Of a DNA stretch of 64,000 bases, positions 37,182 to 46,406 are shown one piece after another. The stretch is taken from NCBI RefSeq assembly GCF_016862675.1, contig NZ_BONK01000018.1, positions 38,776-102,775 on the forward strand, read 5' to 3'. The notes beneath the pieces are model-generated. The model had not been told where the DNA came from. It worked only from the letters and a program-made list of their open reading frames with translations, and made no database searches. Numbering within the stretch: position 1 is the first letter of the stretch; every line of letters starts with the position of its first letter. The DNA comes from Cellulomonas chitinilytica (GTDB lineage Bacteria; Actinomycetota; Actinomycetes; Actinomycetales; Cellulomonadaceae). Made by a program: the position numbers and the translations under genes.

Positions 37182-37317
37182 TCATGTCATCCGACCGTCA
37201 CACGACCGTCACGTGCTGGGCACGAACGGGAATGGTGCCGGTCGAACGCACAGCGGCGTGCGGTTTCCCACCACCAATTGTGTGCGCCGACCCCGTCGGC
37301 GCTGCCGAGGAGGGCAA

Positions 37318-38322
37318 GTGACCATCAAGGTCGGCATCAACGGCTTCGGCCGCATCGGCCGGAACTTCTACCGGGCCATCATCGCGTCGGGCGCGGACAT
37401 CGAGATCGTCGGTGTCAACGACCTCACGGACAACGCGACGCTCGCCCACCTGCTCAAGTACGACACGGTCCTCGGTCGCTTCCCGCTGAGTGTCGAGTTC
37501 GACGACGAGAACATCATCGTCGACGGCAAGAAGATCCGTGCTCTCGAGGAGCGCGACCCGGCCAACCTCCCGTGGGCCGAGCTCGGCGCTGACATCGTCA
37601 TCGAGTCGACCGGCTTCTTCACGGACGCGCTCAAGGCGAAGGCGCACATCGACGCCGGCGCCAAGAAGGTCATCATCTCGGCGCCCGCCAAGAACGAGGA
37701 CGGCACGTTCGTCGTCGGTGTGAACCACACCGACTACGACGCGGCGACGCAGCACATCATCTCGAACGCGTCCTGCACGACGAACTGCCTCGCCCCGGTC
37801 GCCAAGGCCCTCAACGACGCCATCGGCATCGAGCGCGGCCTCATGACGACGATCCACGCCTACACGGGTGACCAGAACCTGCAGGACGGCCCGCACCGCG
37901 ACCTCCGTCGTGCCCGCGCCGCCGCGCAGAACATCGTCCCGACGTCGACCGGTGCCGCCAAGGCCGTCGCCCTCGTGCTCCCCGAGCTCAAGGGCAAGCT
38001 CGACGGCTTCGCGCTCCGCGTGCCGACGATCACCGGCTCCGCCACCGACCTGACCTTCACCGCCTCGCGCGAGGTCACGGTCGACGAGGTCAACGCCGCC
38101 GTCAAGGCTGCCGCCGAGGGTCCGCTCAAGGGCGTCCTGGAGTACGTCGAGGACGAGATCGTCTCGAGCGACATCGTGACGAACCCGCACCAGAGCATCT
38201 TCGACTCGAAGCTGACCAAGGTGATCGGCGACCAGGTCAAGATCATCGCCTGGTACGACAACGAGTGGGGCTACTCGAACAGCCTCGTCGCGCTCACCGA
38301 GTACGTGGGCGACCGTCTCTGA
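37318..38322 (+). CDS. gap: Glyceraldehyde-3-phosphate dehydrogenase, type I
   Basis: 334 residues. Glycolytic NAD-dependent oxidation of glyceraldehyde 3-phosphate. Rossmann start KVGINGFGRIGRNFYRA, Asp35 in VGVNDL favouring NAD over NADP, catalytic Cys153 in SNASCTTNCLAP, and HAYTGDQNLQDGPHRDLRRARAAA. GTG at 37318 is preceded by GAGGAG. A strong hairpin separates it from pgk. First gene of the gap-pgk-tpiA-secG-rbpA line. Confidence 0.97.
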   Translation: MTIKVGINGFGRIGRNFYRAIIASGADIEIVGVNDLTDNATLAHLLKYDTVLGRFPLSVEFDDENIIVDGKKIRALEERDPANLPWAELGADIVIESTGFFTDALKAKAHIDAGAKKVIISAPAKNEDGTFVVGVNHTDYDAATQHIISNASCTTNCLAPVAKALNDAIGIERGLMTTIHAYTGDQNLQDGPHRDLRRARAAAQNIVPTSTGAAKAVALVLPELKGKLDGFALRVPTITGSATDLTFTASREVTVDEVNAAVKAAAEGPLKGVLEYVEDEIVSSDIVTNPHQSIFDSKLTKVIGDQVKIIAWYDNEWGYSNSLVALTEYVGDRL

Positions 38323-38344
38323 CGTTCCGCACCGCACACGTCAT

Positions 38345-38388
38345 GCGTCCGCGTGCGCCCCGGCCACCGGCCCGGCGCACGCGGACGC
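38345..38388 (+). terminator. Hairpin between gap and pgk
   Basis: Perfect 15-base arms, GCGTCCGCGTGCGCC and its complement, 23 bases after the gap stop. May be a partial terminator or mRNA-stabilising hairpin that raises gap over pgk and tpiA. Confidence 0.7.
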
Positions 38389-38468
38389 TGTCGTGTCAGC
38401 ACCCTTCCGGACCGTCACCGCGTCCCAGGACGACGCCGCGCCCGGACCGTCCACCCAGGTAGGAGACC

Positions 38469-39668
38469 ATGAAGACCATCGAGGACCTCGGCGACCTGCG
38501 CGGCAAGCGCGTGCTCGTCCGCTCCGACTTCAACGTGCCGCTCGACGGCACGACCATCACGGACGACGGCCGCGTGCGTGCCGCGCTGCCGACGCTGCAG
38601 GCGCTCCTGTCGGCCGGCGCCCGCGTCGTCGTCACGGCGCACCTCGGCCGCCCGAAGGGCGCCCCGGAGGACAAGTACTCGCTCGCCCTCGTCGCGGCGC
38701 GCCTGTCCGAGCTGCTGGGCCAGCCGGTCGCACTCGCGAAGGACGTCGTCGGCGACTCCGCCAAGGAGACCGTCGCGGCGCTGCAGGACGGTGAGATCGC
38801 GCTGCTGGAGAACATCCGGTTCGACCCGCGCGAGACGTCGAAGGTCGACGAGGAGCGTGCGGAGCTCGCGGGCGAGCTCGCCGCGCTGGCCGACGTGTAC
38901 GTGTCCGACGGCTTCGGTGTCGTGCACCGCAAGCAGGCGTCGGTGTACGACGTCGCGCTCGTGCTCCCCCACGCTGTCGGCAAGCTCGTCCTCAAGGAGG
39001 TCGACTCCCTGCGCAAGGCGACCGAGGACCCCGCACGTCCGTACGTGGTCGTGCTCGGCGGCTCGAAGGTCTCCGACAAGCTGGGCGTCATCTCGAACCT
39101 GCTGACGAAGGCGGACCGCCTCGTCATCGGTGGCGGCATGCTGTTCACGTTCCTCGCCGCCAAGGGCTACTCGGTCGGCAACTCGCTGCTCGAGGCCGAC
39201 CAGATCGAGACCGTGAAGGGCTACCTCGCGCAGGCGGAGGAGTCCGGCGTCGAGATCGTCCTGCCCACGGACATCGTCGTGGCGGACGAGTTCAAGGCCG
39301 ACTCGCCGGCGAGCGTCGTCGCTGCGGACGCGATCCCCGATGGCAAGATCGGCCTCGACATCGGCCCCGAGTCCTCGGCGCTGTTCGCGAGCAAGATCAT
39401 CGACGCGAAGACGATCGTCTGGAACGGCCCGGCGGGCGTGTTCGAGTTCGAGGCGTTCTCGGGCGGCACGCGCGCCGTCGCGCAGGCCCTGGTCGACGCG
39501 GGCGCCAACGGCGGCTTCTCGATCGTCGGCGGCGGCGACTCCGCCGCGGCCGTGCGCATCCTGGGCTTCGACGAGGCCGGCTTCGGGCACATCTCGACCG
39601 GCGGCGGCGCGAGCCTCGAGTTCCTCGAGGGCAAGACCCTCCCCGGCATCGCAGTTCTGGAGGACTGA
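38469..39668 (+). CDS. pgk: Phosphoglycerate kinase
   Basis: 399 residues. Transfers phosphate from 1,3-bisphosphoglycerate to ADP. Motifs RSDFNVPLDG (residues about 17-26), LLENIRFDPRE, LGGSKVSDKLGVI and IVGGGDSAAAVR for the nucleotide site. ATG at 38469 is preceded by TAGGAG. It is followed three bases later by tpiA. Family length is normal. Confidence 0.97.
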   Translation: MKTIEDLGDLRGKRVLVRSDFNVPLDGTTITDDGRVRAALPTLQALLSAGARVVVTAHLGRPKGAPEDKYSLALVAARLSELLGQPVALAKDVVGDSAKETVAALQDGEIALLENIRFDPRETSKVDEERAELAGELAALADVYVSDGFGVVHRKQASVYDVALVLPHAVGKLVLKEVDSLRKATEDPARPYVVVLGGSKVSDKLGVISNLLTKADRLVIGGGMLFTFLAAKGYSVGNSLLEADQIETVKGYLAQAEESGVEIVLPTDIVVADEFKADSPASVVAADAIPDGKIGLDIGPESSALFASKIIDAKTIVWNGPAGVFEFEAFSGGTRAVAQALVDAGANGGFSIVGGGDSAAAVRILGFDEAGFGHISTGGGASLEFLEGKTLPGIAVLED

Positions 39669-39671
39669 GCG

Positions 39672-40466
39672 TTGACGACGCGTATCCCGCTGATGGCGGG
39701 CAACTGGAAGATGAACCTGGACCACCACCAGGCGACGCACACGGTGCAGAAGCTCGCATGGGCGCTGCGTGACGGCAAGCACGACTTCTCGGCCGTCGAG
39801 GTCGCGGTGCTCCCGCCGTTCACGGACCTGCGCAGCGTGCAGACGCTCGTGGACGCCGACAAGCTCGAGCTGAAGTACGGCGCGCAGGACCTCTCGGCCC
39901 ACAAGGCCGGCGCGTACACCGGTGAGATCTCGCCGGTGTTCCTCGCGAAGCTCGGCGTCTCGTACGTGACCGTCGGGCACTCCGAGCGCCGCGAGTACCA
40001 CGCGGAGTCGGACGCGCTCGTGAACGCGAAGCTCCGCAACGCGCTCGAGGAGGGCATCAGCCCGATCCTGTGCATCGGCGAGGACCTCGAGACGCGCCGT
40101 GCCGCGGCGCACGTGCAGCACACGCTGCTCCAGCTCGAGGGCGGCCTGGCCGACGTCACGGCCGAGCAGGTCCGCGACGTGGTCATCGCGTACGAGCCCG
40201 TGTGGGCCATCGGCACGGGGGAGACGGCGACGCCCGAGGACGCCCAGGAGATGTCCGAGGCGATCCGCGGCAGGCTCGCCGAGCTGTACGACGCGGACAC
40301 CGCCCAGGTGGTCCGGGTGCTGTACGGCGGCTCGGTGAAGTCGTCGAACGTGGCCTCGATCATGGCGAAGCCCGACGTCGACGGCGCGCTCGTCGGCGGT
40401 GCGAGCCTCGACCCCGAGGAGTTCGCGAAGATCGCGCGCTTCCAGGCGCACGCCGTCGGTCTCTGA
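39672..40466 (+). CDS. tpiA: Triose-phosphate isomerase
   Basis: 264 residues. TIM barrel enzyme of glycolysis: NWKMN (catalytic Lys) near residues 11-15, VGHSERRE (His) and YEPVWAIGTGETATPEDA (Glu and the mobile loop), VLYGGSVKSSN for phosphate. The start is TTG at 39672, three bases after pgk, as in related actinomycetes. Strong terminator follows. Confidence 0.95.
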   Translation: MTTRIPLMAGNWKMNLDHHQATHTVQKLAWALRDGKHDFSAVEVAVLPPFTDLRSVQTLVDADKLELKYGAQDLSAHKAGAYTGEISPVFLAKLGVSYVTVGHSERREYHAESDALVNAKLRNALEEGISPILCIGEDLETRRAAAHVQHTLLQLEGGLADVTAEQVRDVVIAYEPVWAIGTGETATPEDAQEMSEAIRGRLAELYDADTAQVVRVLYGGSVKSSNVASIMAKPDVDGALVGGASLDPEEFAKIARFQAHAVGL

Positions 40467-40470
40467 CCAG

Positions 40471-40501
40471 GGACGGACCCCGGGGAGCCCGGGGTCCGTC
40501 C
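40471..40501 (+). terminator. tpiA terminator
   Basis: Perfect 14-base arms GGACGGACCCCGGG and complement around GAG, five bases after the tpiA stop, followed by a short T-containing tract. Confidence 0.8.
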
Positions 40502-40627
40502 GTCTGTCGGTCAGCGGTGGGCGGTGGTGGAACGAACAGCCACTCGTCGCCTACCCTGTACCGCGGTCATCCGCAGCGTCGCCGCCAACCGGCCGCGACG
40601 TGCCCGTCCAGTGAGGAACGCCACGAC

Positions 40628-40873
40628 GTGAACGCCCTGCGCATCACCCTCCAGGTGCTGCTGGTCCTGACCAGCCTCCTGCTCGTCCCGCTCGTGCTCC
40701 TGCACAAGGGCAAGGGCGGTGGCCTGTCGGACATGTTCGGCGGTGGCATCACGAGCAGCGCCGGATCGTCGGGCGTCGCGGAGCGCAACCTCAACCGGAT
40801 CACGGTCGGCGTGGCCCTGGCCTGGACGGCCATCATCATCCTGCTCGGGCTTCTCGAGCGCGTGGCGGACTGA
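40628..40873 (+). CDS. secG: Preprotein translocase subunit SecG
   Basis: 81 residues with two membrane segments (about 4-26 and 56-76) and the SecG-type connecting loop KGKGGGLSDMFGGGITSSAGSSGVAERNLNRIT. Non-essential part of the SecYEG channel. GTG start at 40628 with GAGGA upstream. Conserved after tpiA in actinomycetes. The rbpA gene follows 13 bases later. Confidence 0.93.
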   Translation: MNALRITLQVLLVLTSLLLVPLVLLHKGKGGGLSDMFGGGITSSAGSSGVAERNLNRITVGVALAWTAIIILLGLLERVAD

Positions 40874-40886
40874 GAGGGGCCGGGCG

Positions 40887-41234
40887 ATGGCGAGCGGTAG
40901 TGCTATCAGGGGGTCGCGAGTCGGAGCCGGGCCCATGGGCGAGGCGGAGCGCGGTGACGCGGCGCCTCGCGTCTGGATCTCGTACTGGTGCGCGAACGGC
41001 CACGAGACCCGGCCGAGCTTCGCGGAGGAGGCGGCCGACGAGGCACCTCTGACGTGGGACTGCCCGCGGTGCGGCTTCCCCGCCGGCCAGGACCAGGAGA
41101 ACCCGCCGTCCCCGTCGAAGAACGAGCCGTACAAGACGCACCTGGCCTACGTGAAGGAGCGCCGCTCCGACGAGGACGGTGCCGCCATCCTCGACGAGGC
41201 GCTCGCCGCCCTGCGGGCCCGCCGCGGGGGCTGA
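40887..41234 (+). CDS. rbpA: RNA polymerase-binding protein RbpA
   Basis: 115 residues. Actinobacteria-specific transcription factor that binds the beta subunit and the housekeeping sigma factor and stabilises promoter opening. Features: basic N-terminus MASGSAIRGSRVGAGPMGEAERG, then the core YWCANGHETRPSFAEEA and TWDCPRCGFPAG with the zinc-site-like Cys residues, then EPYKTHLAYVKERRSDEDG for sigma binding. Follows secG closely. Strong terminator follows. Confidence 0.94.
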   Translation: MASGSAIRGSRVGAGPMGEAERGDAAPRVWISYWCANGHETRPSFAEEAADEAPLTWDCPRCGFPAGQDQENPPSPSKNEPYKTHLAYVKERRSDEDGAAILDEALAALRARRGG

Positions 41235-41268
41235 GCCCGAGCGAGGCCGGCCGCCAGGCTGAGGACGT

Positions 41269-41317
41269 ACGACGAAGGCCCTGAGACCGGGAGCGCCGGT
41301 GCCAGGGCCTTCGTCGT
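41269..41317. terminator. Bidirectional terminator between rbpA and the pgl-methyltransferase gene
   Basis: Perfect 15-base arms ACGACGAAGGCCCTG and its complement around a 19-base loop; flanked by convergent genes. Confidence 0.8.
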
Positions 41318-41333
41318 GCCGCTGGGCTTCGGC

Positions 41334-42764
41334 TCAGTCCTTCACGCGGAGCAGCGCGAACCCGTCGTACCCCTTGGACCCGACCGTCTGGACGACCGTG
41401 GCCTCGATGCCCGACAGGCCGGCGAGGTGGTCGGCGAACCGACGAACTCCCTGGACGCGCTCGTCGGGGTGCTGCGCCTCGACGACAGCCCCGCCCCGCA
41501 CGACGTTGTCGACCATGATGAGCGCCCCGGGGCGGACGAGCGCGCGCGTCTGGTCGAGGTACTGCGCGAGCGACTGCTTGTCCGCGTCGATGAACACCAG
41601 GTCGAACGGCTCGCCGTGCTCGCCCGCGAGCCGGTCGAGGGTCTCGGACGCCGGGCCGACGACGACGTCGACGAGATCGCCGACACCCGCCGCGGCGAGG
41701 GACACCCGGGCGACGTCCGCGTGCGCCGGGTCGATCTCGAGCGAGACGAGCCGCCCGTCGGCCGGCAGCGCCCGCGCGAGCCACAGCGTGCTGTACCCGC
41801 CGAGCGTGCCGAGCTCGAGGATGCGGCGTGCCCCGACGGTCCGTGCGAGCAGCTGGAGCAGCGCACCCTGGTTCGGGGCGACCGCGATGTCGGGCAGGCC
41901 GTGCTCCGCGGCGTTCCGCCGGACGGCGACCAGCGCGTCGTCCTCGCGGACGAGCGGTCCGAAGTACTCGTCGACGGCCGACCAGAGCGCAGGTCCGGGA
42001 ACCGGGAGTGCGGCGACGAGCTGCTCCGTGGCAGCCACGTCGACGAGCCACAGCGTCCGCTCGGAGCCCACGGCACCGGCCGCCGGCGTCCGGTGGACGT
42101 CGCCGTCGCCGAGGGCCGACGCGACGGCGGCGGCCTTCTCCGCCCCCGCCGCCACGACCCACACCTCACGGGCCGCGCGGAGGGCCTCGAACGTCAGCGA
42201 GACGCGCTCCGGCGGGGGCTTGGGGGAGCCGTGCACCCCGACGGTCGTCGCGCCCACCACGTCGAGCGCCTCGTGCCCCGGGAACAGGGACGCGACGTGC
42301 CCGTCAGGTCCCATGCCGAGGAGCAGGACGTCGAACGCCGGCACGTGCGCGCGGTGCGACGACCACCGGGCGAGCTCGGCCGCGTACGCGGTCGCCGACG
42401 CCTCAGGCGTCGGGATGTCGTCGCTCAGCGCCGGCATCGGGTGCACGTTCCCTGCCGGCAGGGCGTCGCCGAGCGCGTCGATCAGCGCCGTGCGTGCCTG
42501 CGTCTCGTTCCGGTCGGCGTGGCCGTCGGGCACGAACCGCTCGTCGCCCCACCACAGGTGCACGCCGGACCAGTCGACCGCGTCACGCACCGGGCTCGCC
42601 GCGACGGCCGCCAGCGACGCGATCCCGACCGTCCCGCCGGTGAGCACCACGTGCACCGGGCGACGGTGCGACTGGACGTCGACCAGGCGCGTCAGGAGGC
42701 GAGCTGCGACCGCCTCGGCGAGCACCGTCGCGTCCGGGTGGACGACGACGTCGCGGGCGGTCAC
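41334..42764 (-). CDS. pgl: Fused 6-phosphogluconolactonase / class I O-methyltransferase
   Basis: 476 residues in one frame with no internal stop. Residues about 1-245 are 6-phosphogluconolactonase (VHVVLTGGTVG, LWWGDERFVP, DVLLLGMGPDGHVASLFPG), the second enzyme of the oxidative pentose-phosphate path. Residues about 255-476 are a catechol-O-methyltransferase-type enzyme (ILELGTLGGYSTLWL, SLEIDPAHADVA, FIDADK, DN metal-site pair at 419-420). Typical singles are about 240 and 220 residues, so each part looks complete. A GTG at the junction could also allow a separate start for the second half. GTG at 42764 overlaps the opcA stop (GTGA). Whether the fused form is real or a sequencing loss of a stop should be checked. 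Confidence 0.82.
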   Translation of the reverse strand: MTARDVVVHPDATVLAEAVAARLLTRLVDVQSHRRPVHVVLTGGTVGIASLAAVAASPVRDAVDWSGVHLWWGDERFVPDGHADRNETQARTALIDALGDALPAGNVHPMPALSDDIPTPEASATAYAAELARWSSHRAHVPAFDVLLLGMGPDGHVASLFPGHEALDVVGATTVGVHGSPKPPPERVSLTFEALRAAREVWVVAAGAEKAAAVASALGDGDVHRTPAAGAVGSERTLWLVDVAATEQLVAALPVPGPALWSAVDEYFGPLVREDDALVAVRRNAAEHGLPDIAVAPNQGALLQLLARTVGARRILELGTLGGYSTLWLARALPADGRLVSLEIDPAHADVARVSLAAAGVGDLVDVVVGPASETLDRLAGEHGEPFDLVFIDADKQSLAQYLDQTRALVRPGALIMVDNVVRGGAVVEAQHPDERVQGVRRFADHLAGLSGIEATVVQTVGSKGYDGFALLRVKD

Positions 42765-43678
42765 GCGTCGATCCTCGCGAGGCCCTTCTGCAGCACCTCG
42801 CCGTACACGTCGTCCGCGTCGAGCCGCCGGAGCTCCTCCGCGAGGCACTCCCGCAGCTGCCGGATCGGCAGCGCGATCCGGTGCTCGGGCTGGTTGGGCT
42901 GCCGCAGCGCCGCCGTCTTGCCGTCCGGGCGGTCGAGCACGATGTCGCCCGACGCCCGCTCGAGCCGGACCTGCGTGATCGCCGGAGCGTCCTTGAGCCT
43001 CTCGACCTCGACGGGGCACCGGAGCGACTGGGCCAGCCAGGCGGCCATCAGGTCGACGGACGGGTGCGTGCTCTCGCCCACCACGACGGCCCGCCGGACG
43101 GGCTCGTACGGCGGCTGGTCGAGCGTCGCGGCGATGAGTCCGCGCCACAGCGTCGCCCGGGTCCACGCGAGGTCGGTGTCGCCGTCGGTGTAGACCTCCG
43201 ACAGCTTGCGCAGCTCGGCGGGCGGCTTCGCGACCTGGGACGTGTCCGTGATGCGTCGCTGCGCCATCGCGCCCAGCGGGTGCTCGGCGGGGTTGGCCGG
43301 CACGTCGAACGGCCACCAGGTGACGATCGGCGCGTCGGGCAGCAGCAGGGGCATGACGAGGGTGTCGAGGTGGGTGTCGAGCTCGCCCGAGGGTCGCAGC
43401 ACGATCACCTCGCTCGCACCCGCGTCGCCGCCGAGCCGGATCTGCGCGTCGAGCGTCGCGGACCGCTGCTTGGTGTCCTTCGAGATGACGATGACCCGGC
43501 ACGGGTGCTCACGGCTCGCGTCGTTGGCGGCCGCGATGGCCTCCTCCGGGTCGTGCGCGCCCGCGTCGATGAGGAGGTTGAGGACACGGCCGAGGGCGAT
43601 CGCGCCGCCCTCGTCGCGTTCCTTGACGAGCCGCCGGTTGATGGCGCGGGTGGTCGTCTCGGGCAGGTTGATGATCAC
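42761..43678 (-). CDS. opcA: Glucose-6-phosphate dehydrogenase assembly protein OpcA
   Basis: 305 residues from the GTG that overlaps the zwf stop (GTGA at 43675-43678). Actinobacterial and cyanobacterial protein that allosterically activates or assembles Zwf. Visible blocks are MIINLPETTTRAINRRLVKERDEGGAIALGRVLNLLI, CRVIVISKD, ITDTSQV and LRCPVEVERLKDAPAITQVRLERASGDIVLDRPDG. A longer open frame upstream reaches into zwf and is not used. Genetic order tkt-tal-zwf-opcA-pgl is standard in actinomycetes. Confidence 0.94.
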   Translation of the reverse strand: MIINLPETTTRAINRRLVKERDEGGAIALGRVLNLLIDAGAHDPEEAIAAANDASREHPCRVIVISKDTKQRSATLDAQIRLGGDAGASEVIVLRPSGELDTHLDTLVMPLLLPDAPIVTWWPFDVPANPAEHPLGAMAQRRITDTSQVAKPPAELRKLSEVYTDGDTDLAWTRATLWRGLIAATLDQPPYEPVRRAVVVGESTHPSVDLMAAWLAQSLRCPVEVERLKDAPAITQVRLERASGDIVLDRPDGKTAALRQPNQPEHRIALPIRQLRECLAEELRRLDADDVYGEVLQKGLARIDA

Positions 43679-45213
43679 GGCCGCCTCCACGAGCGCCCGT
43701 CGCGCTCCATCATCTTGTCCGCCGACGCCGGGCCCCACGTGCCCGAGCGGTACTCGTCAGGCTTGCCCTTGGACGCCCAGTACTCGGTGATCGGGTCGAG
43801 GATCTTCCACGACAGCTCGACCTCCTCGTGCCGCGGGAACAGCGGCGGGTCGCCGAGCAGGACGTCGAGGATCAGCCGCTCGTACGCCTCGGGCGACGAC
43901 TCCGTGAACGCGTGGCCGTAGCCGAAGTCCATCGTGACGTCGCGGACCTCCATCGCCGTGCCCGGCACCTTCGCGCCGAACCGGAGCGTGACGCCCTCGT
44001 CGGGCTGCACACGGATGACGAGCGCGTTCTTGCCGAGCTCCTCCGTCGCGGTCGACTCGAACGGCAGGTGCGGCGCCTTCTTGAACACGACGGCGATCTC
44101 GGTGACCCGACGGCCGAGGCGCTTGCCCGTCCGCAGGTAGAACGGCACCCCGGCCCACCGGCGCGTGTCGATGTCGACGCGGATCGCGGCGAACGTCTCG
44201 GTGGTGGAGTTCGGGTTGAACCCCTCCTCCTCGAGGTAGCCGACGACCTTCTCGCCGCCCTGCCACCCGGCCGTGTACTGACCGCGGACCGTGTGCTTGC
44301 CGAGGTCGCGGGGGAGCCGGACCGCGGAGAGCGCCTTGATCTTCTCGGCGCGCAGCCCGTCGGCCTCGAACGAGACCGGCTCCTCCATGGCCGTCAGCGC
44401 GAGCAGCTGCAGGAGGTGGTTCTGGATGACGTCCCGCGCCGCGCCGATGCCGTCGTAGTAGCCCGCCCGGCCGCCGATGCCGATGTCCTCGGCCATCGTG
44501 ATCTGGACGTGGTCGACGTAGTTCGAGTTCCAGATCGGCTCGAACAGCTGGTTCGCGAAGCGCAGCGCCAGCAGGTTCTGGACCGTCTCCTTGCCGAGGT
44601 AGTGGTCGATCCGGAAGATGTCGTCCGGCCGGAACACCGCGGACACGATGTCGTTGAGCTCGCGCGCGCTCTTGAGGTCGTGGCCGAACGGCTTCTCGAT
44701 GACCACGCGCCGCCACGTGCCGTCCGCCGGCTGCGAGAGCCCCGAGCGGGCGAGCTGCTTGCAGACGACGGGGAACGAGCTCGGCGGGATCGACAGGTAG
44801 AACGCGTGGTTGCCGCCCGTCCCGCGGGACACGTCGAGCTCCTCGACCGTCTCGCGGAGACGGTCGAACGCGTCGTCGTCGTCGAACGTGCCCTGCACGA
44901 AGCGGATGCCCTCGGACAGCTGCCGCCACGTGGCCTCCCGGAAGGGCGTCCGCGCGTACTGCTTGACCGAGTCGTGCACGATCTCCGCGAAGTCCTGCGT
45001 CGCCCAGTCGCGCCGGGCGAAGCCGGTCAGGGCGAACCCCGGCGGCAGGAGCCCCCGGTTCGTCAGGTCGTAGATGGCCGGCATGAGCTTCTTGCGGGCG
45101 AGGTCGCCCGTCACCCCGAAGATCACCAGGCCGGACGGCCCCGCGATGCGGGGGAGCCGGCGGTCGCGGGCGTCTCGGAGCGGGTTGTGCCCCTCGGCGA
45201 CCTTGGCGCTCAC
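43675..45213 (-). CDS. zwf: Glucose-6-phosphate 1-dehydrogenase
   Basis: 512 residues. Oxidises glucose 6-phosphate to the lactone with NADP. Rossmann motif GVTGDLARKKLMPA near residues 34-47, active-site RIDHYLGKE near 196-204, and EKPFGHDL. GTG at 45213 overlaps the tal stop and has GAGGAGG upstream. The open frame continuing upstream to 45954 is antisense-like noise over tal. Its OpcA partner follows directly. Confidence 0.96.
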   Translation of the reverse strand: MSAKVAEGHNPLRDARDRRLPRIAGPSGLVIFGVTGDLARKKLMPAIYDLTNRGLLPPGFALTGFARRDWATQDFAEIVHDSVKQYARTPFREATWRQLSEGIRFVQGTFDDDDAFDRLRETVEELDVSRGTGGNHAFYLSIPPSSFPVVCKQLARSGLSQPADGTWRRVVIEKPFGHDLKSARELNDIVSAVFRPDDIFRIDHYLGKETVQNLLALRFANQLFEPIWNSNYVDHVQITMAEDIGIGGRAGYYDGIGAARDVIQNHLLQLLALTAMEEPVSFEADGLRAEKIKALSAVRLPRDLGKHTVRGQYTAGWQGGEKVVGYLEEEGFNPNSTTETFAAIRVDIDTRRWAGVPFYLRTGKRLGRRVTEIAVVFKKAPHLPFESTATEELGKNALVIRVQPDEGVTLRFGAKVPGTAMEVRDVTMDFGYGHAFTESSPEAYERLILDVLLGDPPLFPRHEEVELSWKILDPITEYWASKGKPDEYRSGTWGPASADKMMERDGRSWRRP

Positions 45214-46346
45214 CTGGCCTCCTCGGTGGACGCCCCGGCGGAGCGCAGCCCCTCGCTCACGGTGTCGAGGAGCTGGCCCCAGCTCGTCGTGAACTTCTCC
45301 ACGCCCTCGTCCTCCAGCTGCTGGGTGACGTCGTCGATGTCGATCCCCACGGCGCCGAGCCGCGCGATCGTCGCGGCCGACTCGTCGAGCCGACCCGTGA
45401 CGGTGTCCGAGCCGTCGCCCCCGTGGTCGATGACCGCGCGCAGGGTGGCCTCGGGCATCGTGTTGACGACGCCGGCGACGACGAGCTCGTCGACGTACAG
45501 CGTGTCGGGGTAGGCCTTGTCCTTGACGCCCGTGGACGCCCACAGCGGCCGCTGCGGGTGGGCGCCGGCCGCCGCGAGGGCCTGCCAGCGGTCGCTCGCC
45601 ACGACCTCCTCGTAGACGCCGTAGGCGAGCCGCGCGTTGGCGATGGCCGCCTTGCCGCGCAGCTCGGCGGCCTCGGGCGTGCCGATCTCGTCGAGCAGGG
45701 GGTCGATCGCCGTGTCCACGCGGGACACGAAGAACGACGCGACGGACGCGATCGGGGCCAGGTCGTGGCCGTTCGCCTTCGCCCGCTCGAGACCCGACAG
45801 GAACGCGTCGAGGACGGCGCGGTACCGGTCGAGCGAGAAGATCAGCGTGACGTTGACGCTGATGCCCTCGGCGAGCACGGCGGTGATCGCCGGCAGCCCT
45901 TCGAGCGTCGCCGGGATCTTGATGAAGACGTTCGGCCGGTCGACCGTCGACCACAGCGCCTTCGCGGAGGCGACCGTGCCGTCGGTGTCCTTGGCCAGGC
46001 GCGGGTCGACCTCGATCGACACGCGCCCGTCCACCCCGTCCGTGCGGTCGTAGACGGGACGCAGCACGTCCGCCCCGGCCCGCACGTCGTCCGTGGTGAT
46101 CCGGAACACCGCGTCGTCGAGGGACGCGCCCGCCACGGCCAGCTCACGGAGCTGGGCGTCGTACGCGTCCCCCTTCGACACCGCGTTCGCGAAGATCGTC
46201 GGGTTGGTGGTGACCCCCACCACGCCGGAGCTCTCGACGAGCTCGACGAGGTTCCCGGTGCGCAGCCGTTCGCGCGAGAGGTCGTCGAGCCAGATCGACA
46301 CTCCCGCGTCGACGAGCCGGGTCAGAGGGGTGCTGCTCGGTGCCAT
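45210..46346 (-). CDS. tal: Transaldolase
   Basis: 378 residues, the longer actinobacterial type. Transfers a dihydroxyacetone unit via a Schiff base; the catalytic Lys is in VFIKIPATLEG. Other blocks: GVTTNPTIFANAVSKGDAYDAQL and LIFSLDRYRAVLDAF. ATG at 46346. Lies 60 bases after tkt and overlaps zwf by four bases. Confidence 0.96.
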   Translation of the reverse strand: MAPSSTPLTRLVDAGVSIWLDDLSRERLRTGNLVELVESSGVVGVTTNPTIFANAVSKGDAYDAQLRELAVAGASLDDAVFRITTDDVRAGADVLRPVYDRTDGVDGRVSIEVDPRLAKDTDGTVASAKALWSTVDRPNVFIKIPATLEGLPAITAVLAEGISVNVTLIFSLDRYRAVLDAFLSGLERAKANGHDLAPIASVASFFVSRVDTAIDPLLDEIGTPEAAELRGKAAIANARLAYGVYEEVVASDRWQALAAAGAHPQRPLWASTGVKDKAYPDTLYVDELVVAGVVNTMPEATLRAVIDHGGDGSDTVTGRLDESAATIARLGAVGIDIDDVTQQLEDEGVEKFTTSWGQLLDTVSEGLRSAGASTEEAR

Positions 46347-46406
46347 GGTCGTTCCCCACTTCCGTCGCGCAGTCGGCCCCGCGGTGCGGCGGGGCCACGA
46401 ACCGTC

